Origin: Bacteroidaceae bacterium
GTDB lineage: Bacteria; Bacteroidota; Bacteroidia; Bacteroidales; Bacteroidaceae
Direction of reading: 5' to 3'
Length of the DNA: 41,323 nucleotides
NCBI GenBank assembly: GCA_017614465.1
Contig: JAGABW010000052.1
Coordinates: 1-41,323, forward strand
Below are positions 26,531 through 34,284 of this stretch, piece after piece (position 1 is the first letter of the stretch; each line of letters starts with the position of its first letter). The notes beneath the pieces were generated by a model that ran no database searches, was not told the DNA's origin, and saw nothing but the letters and a program-made list of their open reading frames with translations. Position numbers and translations under genes: made by a program.

Positions 26531-27136
26531 ATGAAAAAAGGAGATGTTACTCGTCAAAAGCTTTTAAGGGACGCTTTTGTATTGTTCTCATCAAATTCAT
26601 ATGAGAGGGTGTCCTTTTCGGAAATGGAAAAGTTGTCTAAGACCAGCAGAGGGTCTATGATTTATTATTTCAAGAATAAAGAAGGGCTCTTTGTTGAAAT
26701 GCTTAAGACGATGATTTTTAACCAATCATCGGTCGAAAATGTCCCAACTGCTTATCGTCAGTCTTTACTATCGTTCTACAATTATTTTTTGGAAGTGTTA
26801 GAGCGTGACAGACAATACATGGCCAGCATGGGTGTTAATAACATGAATAAAGCCATGTTTTTTATTGAAATGTCGGCTTTGGCAAATTTGCCATATTTCA
26901 GAGAATATGCAATTGAATGGTGGGAACGTGAAAAAGCTGTTTGGACAGAAGTTATTGAGCACGCTATTGTGACTAAGGAGATTAAAGAAGATACAGATGT
27001 GGCTCTTGCGTCAGAGATGTTTGAAAAAATCTATATAGGTGAATGCTTTGAAGGAGTCTTTAATATAAATGGCGCAGATTTGTCTGAATTACGTAAACAT
27101 TTTGATTACCTGTATTCTCTTGTCAAAAATAATTGA
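26531..27136 (+). CDS. TetR/AcrR-family transcriptional regulator
   Basis: This 201-residue regulator begins M-K-K-G-D-V-T-R-Q-K-L-L. The N-terminal helix-turn-helix spans about residues 18-55 (V-S-F-S-E-M-E-K-L-S...G-S-M-I-Y-Y-F-K-N-K-E-G-L-F), the usual TetR recognition-helix pattern ending in Y-x-F/Y-F-x-x-K-E-x-L. The C-terminal all-helical domain would bind a small ligand, and its identity is unknown. It is divergent from the spt-GNAT operon across a shared 319-bp region with two strong promoters, so it is the obvious candidate to control that operon and itself. The start at 26531 was chosen from the promoter position; ATG codons at 26507 and 26513 are alternatives. Confidence 0.85.
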   Translation: MKKGDVTRQKLLRDAFVLFSSNSYERVSFSEMEKLSKTSRGSMIYYFKNKEGLFVEMLKTMIFNQSSVENVPTAYRQSLLSFYNYFLEVLERDRQYMASMGVNNMNKAMFFIEMSALANLPYFREYAIEWWEREKAVWTEVIEHAIVTKEIKEDTDVALASEMFEKIYIGECFEGVFNINGADLSELRKHFDYLYSLVKNN

Positions 27137-27248
27137 TGAAAATTTAACTGATTGCGGTGTCCTTTTTTAAGACTCCTTATTAGTGTAGGAGTATGTAAAC
27201 TCGGGATGCGGCTTTTCTGAAATCCATTTTCTATAAATATTAATAAAA

Positions 27249-27305
27249 GGCAGATTAGCTCTGCCTGGTTGGTTCATTCACTCACCTTTACGGATGAGTG
27301 AATGA
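27249..27305. terminator. Two hairpins between convergent genes
   Basis: GGCAGA-ttagc-TCTGCC (27249-27265) and the 11-bp stem TCATTCACTCA/TGAGTGAATGA (27274-27284 with 27295-27305) lie between the TetR gene and the convergent GNAT gene. Neither is followed by a clean U-run, but their position fits bidirectional termination. Confidence 0.6.
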
Positions 27306-27321
27306 CTGTAGATTTGTGTTT

Positions 27322-28347
27322 TTATAGTAATTTCTCAATAACCGAATTGCAATATCTGTTTATGAAATTGTTTTTCAGTCTGCCAAACATGTGAATGTCG
27401 GTTTCCTTTGCTCCCAATCTTTTCTTAAGTTGGTAGTTGGTGAGTCCTAAGTCAATGTACTTTCTTCCCGACTCTATTGTGTATTTCACACATTCTATAG
27501 TGAGATTATGCCACACATGAAGTTCTCTATAGTTGTAATTGATGCCCATTAGGAATGGTATGACGATATCGTGGCCTTGTATCATAAGAACAAACCCGAT
27601 ATCTTCTTCGTTTTTCGACATTACTATACAAAAACAATCTTCTTTAAGGCGTTCTTCAAGCATTGTGAAAAAACTTGTGGGAATGGCTGGGCTTTTAAAT
27701 TCAGAAGCATGATTGTGTACATTGAGATACAACTGATATAGTTTTCCCAGATTGTTCTTGATGTCATACTCTATTCTGAATGTTGTGTTTTGAGACTCTC
27801 TCTGTCTTATGAACTTTTTGTACATATTCCTATGTTTCTTTGCCATTCCGCTGAAGAAATCATTCAAGTTGTTGCAATCCTTCTGGATTTCAATACTTGC
27901 GGAGGAATATGGGATTAAATGTCTAAACCTATAGTTCTCGTAAAACTGGTTAGTAGTGCATTCGTTACTAACATAGTCTCTGTAGATGAATGCAGCGACT
28001 TTGTGTCTTTTTATTAATGTCCAGAAGGACTCAAGAAACTCGCATTCGGTAATCAATGAAGCATCGTACCACCAGTGTTTTCCGTATGTCTCAAATGTTC
28101 CAGTCATTAGAATTCGTCCTACTGGCAGTTTTTTCAAGACTGATGGTAGCGCGTTGAATATGTAATAGAATGATATACCGACTATGGTATCGTCTTTATA
28201 GAGTATTGCGTAATTGAAAGAATCTTTCGGATGTATACTTTCCACGATTCCCATGAAGTCGTATGAGAGGCATGGATAGCCGTTTTCAATATTTGACCAC
28301 AATGTGGCGGGTATGTCTTTTATGCTGTTAAACTCTTTCCATTTCAT
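27322..28347 (-). CDS. BioF2/GNAT-like acyltransferase, paralogue of the spt-linked protein
   Basis: This 341-residue protein has the same signatures as the GNAT protein at 23754-24953: a basic helix A-K-K-H-R-N-M-Y-K-K-F, the acceptor-side F-L-M-G-I-N-Y, and K-Y-I-D-L-G-L-T-N-Y-Q-L-K-K-R-L-G-A. Members of this group transfer an acyl or aminoacyl group to an amine; the substrate here is unknown. Its ATG overlaps the stop of the radical SAM gene by 4 bp (ATGA), and it is the last gene of a three-gene operon. The similarity to the candidate ceramide synthase suggests an N-acyl lipid or modified amino-lipid as product, which is inference. Confidence 0.7.
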   Translation of the reverse strand: MKWKEFNSIKDIPATLWSNIENGYPCLSYDFMGIVESIHPKDSFNYAILYKDDTIVGISFYYIFNALPSVLKKLPVGRILMTGTFETYGKHWWYDASLITECEFLESFWTLIKRHKVAAFIYRDYVSNECTTNQFYENYRFRHLIPYSSASIEIQKDCNNLNDFFSGMAKKHRNMYKKFIRQRESQNTTFRIEYDIKNNLGKLYQLYLNVHNHASEFKSPAIPTSFFTMLEERLKEDCFCIVMSKNEEDIGFVLMIQGHDIVIPFLMGINYNYRELHVWHNLTIECVKYTIESGRKYIDLGLTNYQLKKRLGAKETDIHMFGRLKNNFINRYCNSVIEKLL

Positions 28348-30113
28348 GATTTTAAGAAAGGATTGTGGTTATAGTATTTTTTAAGTAAAAACTCAAATGG
28401 TGTGTCGGCGATTGACATCCATAGCGGAATCAAAGACTCTTGGTTTACGAGGATACTGGTGTATAAGCCAATCCATTGAGATAGATTGTTTATCACAAGC
28501 GGATTACTTGTGTCGTCATCGTAGATTGTCTTGTATGGCACTTGTATCATGTTGAACTTTGTGTCATCGTCATGGGTCTCAATGATACCGAACTGATCGG
28601 GTTTTTCATACATTGGACTGTCCAACATTAAACCGAATACGTTGAATGTGGTGAAAAATGGTTTTCGGCTGATTCCTTCCTTGTGTGTAGTATAGAACTC
28701 AGATATCTTCTCGCGATTTTGGTCGTTCTCGGAAGGGAATCCCAATATGTGACAGAAATGTAAGCCGATATTGTTTTTTGTAGCATTATTTATTACATCT
28801 GCTGCGACGGATGCATAATCTGAGTTGAAGTCAGATTTATTCATTCGTGATAGGATTTCTTCGTCAACATGTTCCAAACCAATCCACAGCTCTCTTAATC
28901 CTGCACTACTGAGTCGGGCAAGGTTTTCGTTGTTGAGTTTTTTGTCTAACCTTGTCCTGAGCGACCATGTGATATTTTCTTTTGCAATCTTGTCGGCAAA
29001 TTCTACGGCAAATTCAGGAGGACAAGCTTCGTCTAAAAACCAGAAATTAGAAATCTGATATTTCTGGTGTAGTGTCTTGATTTTGTTTACCTGTGTATCG
29101 ACATGCGAAGCTTGTCGTGTCCTCTTGTTTGAGTTGATTGAACAGAAATTACATTTTGCCCAAAAACATCTGTATGAGAGCCTGTCAACAACAATTCTTT
29201 CAGGGAAGAAATACTTATCCCATTCTATGTCGTCGTAGTTAGGAATCACAGATTCGTCAAATAATTTACCAGTACTAATTGGGCCAAACGACTTTGGGGT
29301 GTACAGATTCTCAATATCATCCGTCTTTCTATTATCTGCAATTCTTTTTATGAGTTCAATAATTCCGCCATCATTTCTATATACGAATACACTGTCGAAG
29401 TTAAAGAAGAATTGAGGATTTTTCATCTTATGTGTTATTCGTGAGAAACTGAACTCATCAAATCCTAATCCAGAATAATTGATGTGGCATGAGGGCAGAT
29501 GTTTTTTTATCAGAATATTAAGTGTGAGGGCGGGGATTATATCCCATGGGAACATCACGTCAACAAGAATCACATCAGGAGCTTCCTGTTTGATTCTTGG
29601 GACAATCTCTTCTTCAAATATCTGTATAAGAGGATTGTGTGCGCGGTCCTCTGCAAGACTGTATATATGAGATATGTCGTTGTATTCAAAACCAATATTT
29701 GCCCAAAATGGGATGTTGGTCATGAAAAATGTTCCGTAATGACAATATATGAGGTTCAGCGCTCTGAAAATCACATGTTGTGCCCAGTTAAGTAATCTGA
29801 TGTTTGTTGCCGACGAAGATTGCAGTATTTGTTTTGCTTTGTTTATTCTACGTAATACCTTTTGCTTTGATGTGGAAAACTCCGATGCGGTGTTGAGTAT
29901 GGAATATGGGAAAGGAGATGTCTCCACAATCTCCTTATTGAATGATAAACTATTGAGAAAGTCTTCGTTTAATAAAATATTCCATGTTATTTGGTTAACA
30001 TCTATATGCTTATTCTCAATACCTGCTCGAAGGAGTAGCCCTTTTAAGTATGCAGGGTTGAACATCGGAAAAGTAGCAAAAGAAGTGAAGGTATTTAATA
30101 TGACAGTTTTCAT
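28344..30113 (-). CDS. B12-type radical SAM protein with CX4CX2C cluster motif
   Basis: This 589-residue protein has an N-terminal Rossmann-like region (about 1-250) of the kind that binds cobalamin in class B radical SAM enzymes: M-K-T-V-I-L-N-T...N-P-A-Y-L-K-G, then V-I-L-V-D-V-M-F-P-W. The usual D-x-H-x-x-G cobalamin motif is not visible. The radical SAM domain starts at D-R-L-S-Y-R-C-F-W-A-K-C-N-F-C, giving cysteines 316, 321 and 324: CX4CX2C instead of the canonical CX3CX2C. L-W-I-G-L-E-H and H-F-C-H-I-L-G-F-P follow, as in B12-binding radical SAM proteins. The reaction is unknown; methylation or C-C bond chemistry on a lipid or peptide is possible. It overlaps both neighbours by 4 bp, so the three genes are translationally coupled. 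Confidence 0.8.
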   Translation of the reverse strand: MKTVILNTFTSFATFPMFNPAYLKGLLLRAGIENKHIDVNQITWNILLNEDFLNSLSFNKEIVETSPFPYSILNTASEFSTSKQKVLRRINKAKQILQSSSATNIRLLNWAQHVIFRALNLIYCHYGTFFMTNIPFWANIGFEYNDISHIYSLAEDRAHNPLIQIFEEEIVPRIKQEAPDVILVDVMFPWDIIPALTLNILIKKHLPSCHINYSGLGFDEFSFSRITHKMKNPQFFFNFDSVFVYRNDGGIIELIKRIADNRKTDDIENLYTPKSFGPISTGKLFDESVIPNYDDIEWDKYFFPERIVVDRLSYRCFWAKCNFCSINSNKRTRQASHVDTQVNKIKTLHQKYQISNFWFLDEACPPEFAVEFADKIAKENITWSLRTRLDKKLNNENLARLSSAGLRELWIGLEHVDEEILSRMNKSDFNSDYASVAADVINNATKNNIGLHFCHILGFPSENDQNREKISEFYTTHKEGISRKPFFTTFNVFGLMLDSPMYEKPDQFGIIETHDDDTKFNMIQVPYKTIYDDDTSNPLVINNLSQWIGLYTSILVNQESLIPLWMSIADTPFEFLLKKYYNHNPFLKS

Positions 30114-31894
30114 TTCTTGGATTTTAACATATTACATATTATATATGAAGCATTTTTGTTTTTACATATTCCGCGACTGATCTGATACGTGTAGTTGATT
30201 GGAGTTGTCAGTTCTATCTCGAAGCAATAGTTCTTGTATTTCTTTTCTCCAAACGAATCTTCCAACTTGGTGATGCCTAAGTCGTGTGTGGCAATAATCA
30301 CCATGATACTTCTTTCAGAGAAGAATCTTAATAGTTTGAGTGAACCCTCCAGTTTGTCTTCTGAGTTGGTGCCTTTTAGTACCTCGTCTAAGATTAATAG
30401 GGTGTGGGGATGCCGGGCGCTATAGTCGATTGCATGGCTTAGCCGATCGATTTCGGCATTAAAATACGACATCCCTTTTGTAATGTTGTCTTGGGTCCTC
30501 ATACTGGTAAATAACTTAATTGCCGGATTGAATTTAAATGAGGTTGCGCAAACATTACACCCCGCATTTGCTAATACAATGTTTAATGCTACGGCACGGA
30601 GAAAGGTACTTTTTCCTGACATATTAGCGCCCGTAATAATCGATATACCTGACTCTTCTTGTGTGTAGTCGTTCCCTATCACATTTTCCGAAAGCATTAA
30701 CGGGTGATAGATGTTGTGCCCAGCAAATCCCTCGTCTGTCATTTCCGGTTGTGATGTGCGAGGGTGATTAAAATTAAAAGAAGCTAAACTGATAAGCGCG
30801 TCTAGGTGTCCGATGTTTTCTAATAAGGTTGATAGCATGGGTATGTTTTTTTTCTCCCATTTCACAAACCTATAAAGGACTACCAGATCTAAAACAATAG
30901 ATGTGTTTGTAATAAACCATAAAATGTAGTTGTTTCTGAAATTCATGATTTCATTCATTGATTTCAGGTCTTGCAGGTATTTCTTTTGGAGGAGTAGTGC
31001 TGATTGGATTTCTTTCAGTAACTCGCTCTCGAATGTTTTATTGCAATTCAATGAAACTATCGGTGAGTAACATTGTGATAATTGGATGAGATACTTTAGT
31101 TTTCGGATAACATGGGTTCCTTTACTAAGGTATAACACGCTGATAGAACCATTGAGGAAGAGGATGCATGCCATGATGGATATTGGTAGCATGGTGGATG
31201 TGCCAAGGATTAGGCATGTAACCAAATAAGCGATGTTTGCGATGGTTAATGTCCATGATAGAACGATTAGCCATTTTAGCAACGACGTGTTTATAGAACA
31301 ACTCCTGAGCTTGGAGATTGATTCAAGAAATTTCTCCTCGGTCCTCTGTACCGACATGTGCTGTAATCTGTAGTCGGCTAATTCTTCCAACTCTTTTATT
31401 GCTTCTTGTCTTCTGCGTACAGTTTCTTCTCCAGAGCCGATATTAGATATTATTTCAGCCAGTCTGTCTGCGCCTTCGTGGGTCACAGTTCTGTTTATGC
31501 AATGAAATAACGATTTTTCTCCGAAGATGTCAATGTCGTATGTGAACGGGTGTGCGCATGAGATGTATTCACCTCCGTTGTTTGAGGTGTAGTCGCCCTT
31601 TAAGTTGGATAATTCCTTTTCGAGGGTTGTTATGATGCGTCTGTATTTTTCTTCCTTGTCGATTTCTTTGTTGTCCAAATACACCATAATAGAATATAGT
31701 ATAATGGATGTTATTCCTCCGATTGCAGTGAAATCTGATTTCGCATAGAAGAACCATAAGTATACACAAACTATCGTTATAGTAAAGAATAACAATTTAC
31801 TATAAAGATATAAGGAACTCCTTTTGCTTGCTTGCTTCAGTAGTTTCTTGTGTTTCTGTAGTTCTGTTTTGTAATAACTAATAGGTTCTTTCAT
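30110..31894 (-). CDS. Membrane-anchored MutS-family ATPase
   Basis: This 594-residue protein joins membrane segments to a MutS-type ATPase. Hydrophobic helices occur at about residues 35-75 (two), 210-265 (two) and 325-345. The middle corresponds to the MutS clamp/lever helices. The C-terminal ATPase has Walker A G-A-N-M-S-G-K-S-T-F, the S-M-R-T-Q-D-N-I/G-M-S-Y-F-N-A-E segment, Walker B L-L-I-L-D-E-V-L-K-G-T-N-S and the histidine switch A-T-H-D. DNA mismatch-recognition domain I is absent, so it is not the repair MutS. Related membrane MutS proteins in Bacteroidetes have no firm function. The start at ATG 31894 is preferred over the in-frame TTG at 31918. It is the first gene of the operon with the radical SAM and GNAT genes. 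Confidence 0.85.
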   Translation of the reverse strand: MKEPISYYKTELQKHKKLLKQASKRSSLYLYSKLLFFTITIVCVYLWFFYAKSDFTAIGGITSIILYSIMVYLDNKEIDKEEKYRRIITTLEKELSNLKGDYTSNNGGEYISCAHPFTYDIDIFGEKSLFHCINRTVTHEGADRLAEIISNIGSGEETVRRRQEAIKELEELADYRLQHMSVQRTEEKFLESISKLRSCSINTSLLKWLIVLSWTLTIANIAYLVTCLILGTSTMLPISIMACILFLNGSISVLYLSKGTHVIRKLKYLIQLSQCYSPIVSLNCNKTFESELLKEIQSALLLQKKYLQDLKSMNEIMNFRNNYILWFITNTSIVLDLVVLYRFVKWEKKNIPMLSTLLENIGHLDALISLASFNFNHPRTSQPEMTDEGFAGHNIYHPLMLSENVIGNDYTQEESGISIITGANMSGKSTFLRAVALNIVLANAGCNVCATSFKFNPAIKLFTSMRTQDNITKGMSYFNAEIDRLSHAIDYSARHPHTLLILDEVLKGTNSEDKLEGSLKLLRFFSERSIMVIIATHDLGITKLEDSFGEKKYKNYCFEIELTTPINYTYQISRGICKNKNASYIICNMLKSKK

Positions 31895-31958
31895 CCGAAT
31901 ATTATTAGAGGATATCAAATATTGATATAATTTATCAGTTTTTCGACCTTAGCCGCTG

Positions 31959-31966
31959 CAAAGATA
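31959..31966 (-). promoter_or_regulatory. -7 element (TATCTTTG) of the MutS-radical SAM-GNAT operon
   Basis: The minus strand reads TATCTTTG, about 65 bp before the MutS-family start. A TTTG at 31986-31983 lies only 16 bp upstream, shorter than consensus. Confidence 0.6.
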
Positions 31967-31986
31967 AGTAAAATTATTGTAACAAA

Positions 31987-32237
31987 CATTATAAAAGAGA
32001 AAAATATTTCTAAAAAATGTAAAAATACTTAATTTATATGCTTATAGAGGTGCTATTTGGTGGAAATGTTTAGCATTTCATGTCCTTAATATATACTATA
32101 ATATACCAAATATTATATTTTATCGTACTTAATGATGTAGGTCAGAAAAATAGGTGTATTATAATTATAATAATGTGAAACTTGTGATAATTAGCAAAAA
32201 AAACAATAAAAGATATGTGAGTTTCGGATTTTATTCG
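31987..32237. other. AT-rich divergent intergenic region
   Basis: This interval of about 250 bp lies between the divergent promoters of the MutS operon and the acyltransferase gene. It has no credible ORF and many short AT palindromes, but no specific operator could be assigned. Confidence 0.4.
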
Positions 32238-32245
32238 TATTTTTG
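32238..32245 (+). promoter_or_regulatory. -7 element (TATTTTTG) of the acyltransferase transcript
   Basis: TATTTTTG matches TAnnTTTG. It predicts a start near 32252, just before the small ORF and inverted repeats in the leader. Confidence 0.5.
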
Positions 32246-32256
32246 CGTTGCGTCTT

Positions 32257-32400
32257 ATGGGCTTCTCTTTGCTGCTTTTGATAGGCAACACTAAGCAGAG
32301 TGAAATTCCGTATACGGCTAACCTGTGGCAATTGTTTGTCTGTCAGGTTTATATGAAAGTTTTTATTATTATTGTTTTAGTGTTGCTGAATAAAGATTAA
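32257..32400 (+). CDS. Possible 47-residue hydrophobic leader peptide or small membrane protein
   Basis: An uninterrupted frame runs from ATG 32257 to TAA 32398-32400, 2 bp before the acyltransferase ATG at 32403. It begins M-G-F-S-L-L-L-L-I-G and ends with a hydrophobic stretch (V-F-I-I-I-V-L-V-L-L) and N-K-D. The predicted transcript start near 32252 would leave almost no leader, which counts against translation. The same bases also form inverted repeats, so it may be a structured RNA leader instead. I recognise no family. Confidence 0.3.
   Translation: MGFSLLLLIGNTKQSEIPYTANLWQLFVCQVYMKVFIIIVLVLLNKD
32285..32386 (+). promoter_or_regulatory. Structured 5' leader of the acyltransferase gene
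   Basis: GCAACACTAA (32285-32294) pairs perfectly with TTAGTGTTGC (32377-32386) and encloses CCGTATACGG (near 32318-32327) and an AACCTG/CAGGTT pair. The nested pattern suggests a folded leader RNA closed by a 10-bp stem. I recognise no known riboswitch. Confidence 0.4.
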
Positions 32401-32402
32401 AT

Positions 32403-33548
32403 ATGGTTGATATTCACGATTTTGACGATATACGTCCGTTTCTTCCGGAAGAATTGCCGGAGGTGTTTGAGCGTTTGATAAAAGATGAGAGTTTTCAGAA
32501 TGTAATTAAGACTATACATCCTGATGTGCCTGTTGAGAAAATCGCTGAATTAATCCGTTCGTGTAAGAGTAATTATGAGTTTCAACTGAAACTGATTTAT
32601 CCGATCTTGGAAAAACTCTTATCAAAGGCAAGTACTGGAATTACATCAGATTACACAAGTATAAACAAATGTAATGGTTATACATTTGTGTCTAATCACC
32701 GTGATATAGTTTTGGACTCAGCCCTTCTTGATGTAACGTTGATAAATGAGGGATATGATACTGTGGAAATAGCCATAGGTGATAATTTACTTGTATTCCC
32801 ATGGATAAAAGATTTGGTTAGGGTGAATCGCTCTTTTATAGTGCAACGTGCATTGACTATGCGTCAGATGCTGATGGCTTCGGCAAAAATGTCAAGATAC
32901 ATGCATTATGTAATAAAAGAGAAGCAGAGTAACCTTTGGATTGCACAAAGAGAAGGAAGAGCCAAGGATAGTAACGACCTGACCCAAGAAAGTGTTATTA
33001 AGATGATGGCTATGGGCGGAGAGTCCAAAGATGTGATAGAGAATCTTAAGGAAATGAATATTGTGCCATTGGCAATATCATATGAATATGATCCATGTGA
33101 CTATCTGAAGGCTGAGGAGTTCCAGAACAAACGTGATATTGAAGGCTTTAAAAAGAGTCAGCAAGACGATTTGGACAATATGCGAATAGGTATATTCGGA
33201 TATAAGGGACATATACACTATCATGCTGCTCCTTGTATAAATGACTGGCTTGACAGTATCGATCCTGATACTCCAAAAACAGATTTGTTCCGATTGATAG
33301 CAGAACATATTGATAAGGAAATTCATAAGAACTATCGTCTGTATCCATGTAATAAGGCTGCTTTGTCTTTGCTGGACGATAAATATATTAATCTTAGCTC
33401 TGATGAGGAACGAGCTGCCTTTGAAAAATATCTGGAAGGCAAGTTGAAACAAATCACCTTGAAGAATCCTGATTATGATTTCTTGAGAAATCGTTTGTTG
33501 ACAATGTATGCATATCCTGCACTTAATCAAATTAAAGCATTGGAATAA
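32403..33548 (+). CDS. PlsC-like glycerolipid acyltransferase family protein
   Basis: This 381-residue protein has an acyltransferase core. Motif I is V-S-N-H-R-D-I-V-L-D at about residues 97-106, with histidine and aspartate five residues apart (HX5D) instead of the usual HX4D. Motif III is W-I-A-Q-R-E-G-R-A-K-D, equivalent to F-P-E-G-T-R-S. Motif IV is I-V-P-L-A-I-S-Y. The family attaches acyl chains to glycerol-3-phosphate or lysophosphatidate at the inner membrane; no strong membrane helix is seen here. It is divergent from the MutS operon. Substrate is not established, and the odd motif I leaves activity to be shown. Confidence 0.75.
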   Translation: MVDIHDFDDIRPFLPEELPEVFERLIKDESFQNVIKTIHPDVPVEKIAELIRSCKSNYEFQLKLIYPILEKLLSKASTGITSDYTSINKCNGYTFVSNHRDIVLDSALLDVTLINEGYDTVEIAIGDNLLVFPWIKDLVRVNRSFIVQRALTMRQMLMASAKMSRYMHYVIKEKQSNLWIAQREGRAKDSNDLTQESVIKMMAMGGESKDVIENLKEMNIVPLAISYEYDPCDYLKAEEFQNKRDIEGFKKSQQDDLDNMRIGIFGYKGHIHYHAAPCINDWLDSIDPDTPKTDLFRLIAEHIDKEIHKNYRLYPCNKAALSLLDDKYINLSSDEERAAFEKYLEGKLKQITLKNPDYDFLRNRLLTMYAYPALNQIKALE

Positions 33549-33613
33549 GTGTATTAAACTGCAGTTGGATTCTATGACTGATGATAACTTAGTACTATTT
33601 AAGTAGTGTGTGT

Positions 33614-34234
33614 ATGTATAAAAAAGTTCTGTTGTTAACAATGCTTTTGTCGTTGTTGTTAGTTTCTTGCGAGAAGGAAGATGAATATGAATATCCTTCC
33701 GTGAGAACAGAATTGGCATGTGCATATACAGCAGATAACGGATGTATCTACAAAATCGTTTTGGATGATGGAACCACTTATCCGGTTTCGTTGCAGGATA
33801 CAAGATATGTGAGGAATACGGCTCTTAGATGTAAGGTGGTTTTTTCCGATGAAATCGACAAAATTGATGTATATTCACTTAAATTAGTGCGTGTCGGACA
33901 GATTTTTCCAAGTTCGGCATTTGAGATAAAACCGATGGAGCCTTTGGAGTTTATCAGTGCCTGGCGTTCGGACGATTTTCTAAATTTTAATGTCGGTTTT
34001 ATGACCTCCTCTGATACTGATGATCATGAAATGGCATTTAGTTTTGACAGTATCCGTTATTCGGGAAATTCGAAGATAGCATGTATGTCTTTATTACATG
34101 TCCGTCCTGCTCATGACAGAGAAGCATACATGGAACCAACATTTCTAAGCATGTATTTAGAAGGTTTCCAAGACTATGATTCTATTCAGGTGAATATAAA
34201 TACTTATGATGGGATGATTAAGATAGTAAGGTAA
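33614..34234 (+). CDS. NigD-like lipoprotein
   Basis: This 206-residue lipoprotein has a short signal peptide with lipobox L-L-V-S-C (Cys about residue 18), followed by an acidic stretch E-K-E-D-E-Y-E-Y often seen after the lipid anchor of surface-exposed Bacteroidetes lipoproteins. The rest is beta-rich and resembles NigD-like proteins (an N-terminal OB-like and a C-terminal beta-sandwich domain). No function is known for the family beyond its occurrence in bacteriocin-linked and other loci. The start at ATG 33614 was preferred over GTG 33608. It lies 65 bp after the acyltransferase gene. Confidence 0.75.
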   Translation: MYKKVLLLTMLLSLLLVSCEKEDEYEYPSVRTELACAYTADNGCIYKIVLDDGTTYPVSLQDTRYVRNTALRCKVVFSDEIDKIDVYSLKLVRVGQIFPSSAFEIKPMEPLEFISAWRSDDFLNFNVGFMTSSDTDDHEMAFSFDSIRYSGNSKIACMSLLHVRPAHDREAYMEPTFLSMYLEGFQDYDSIQVNINTYDGMIKIVR

Positions 34235-34284
34235 AAGAGAAATTCAATATTTTTTTTATAATAATTTTAACTTAATAATTGAAA

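Noticed and set aside
29749..30180. 143-codon plus-strand frame antisense to the radical SAM and MutS genes
   Set aside because: It overlaps the coupled operon junction and has no family features.
30110..31894. DNA mismatch repair MutS
   Set aside because: The mismatch-binding N-terminal domains are missing and membrane helices take their place.
33078..33803. 241-codon minus-strand frame antisense to the acyltransferase and lipoprotein genes
   Set aside because: It opposes two genes with clear motifs and shows no motif or signal of its own; it is a shadow frame.
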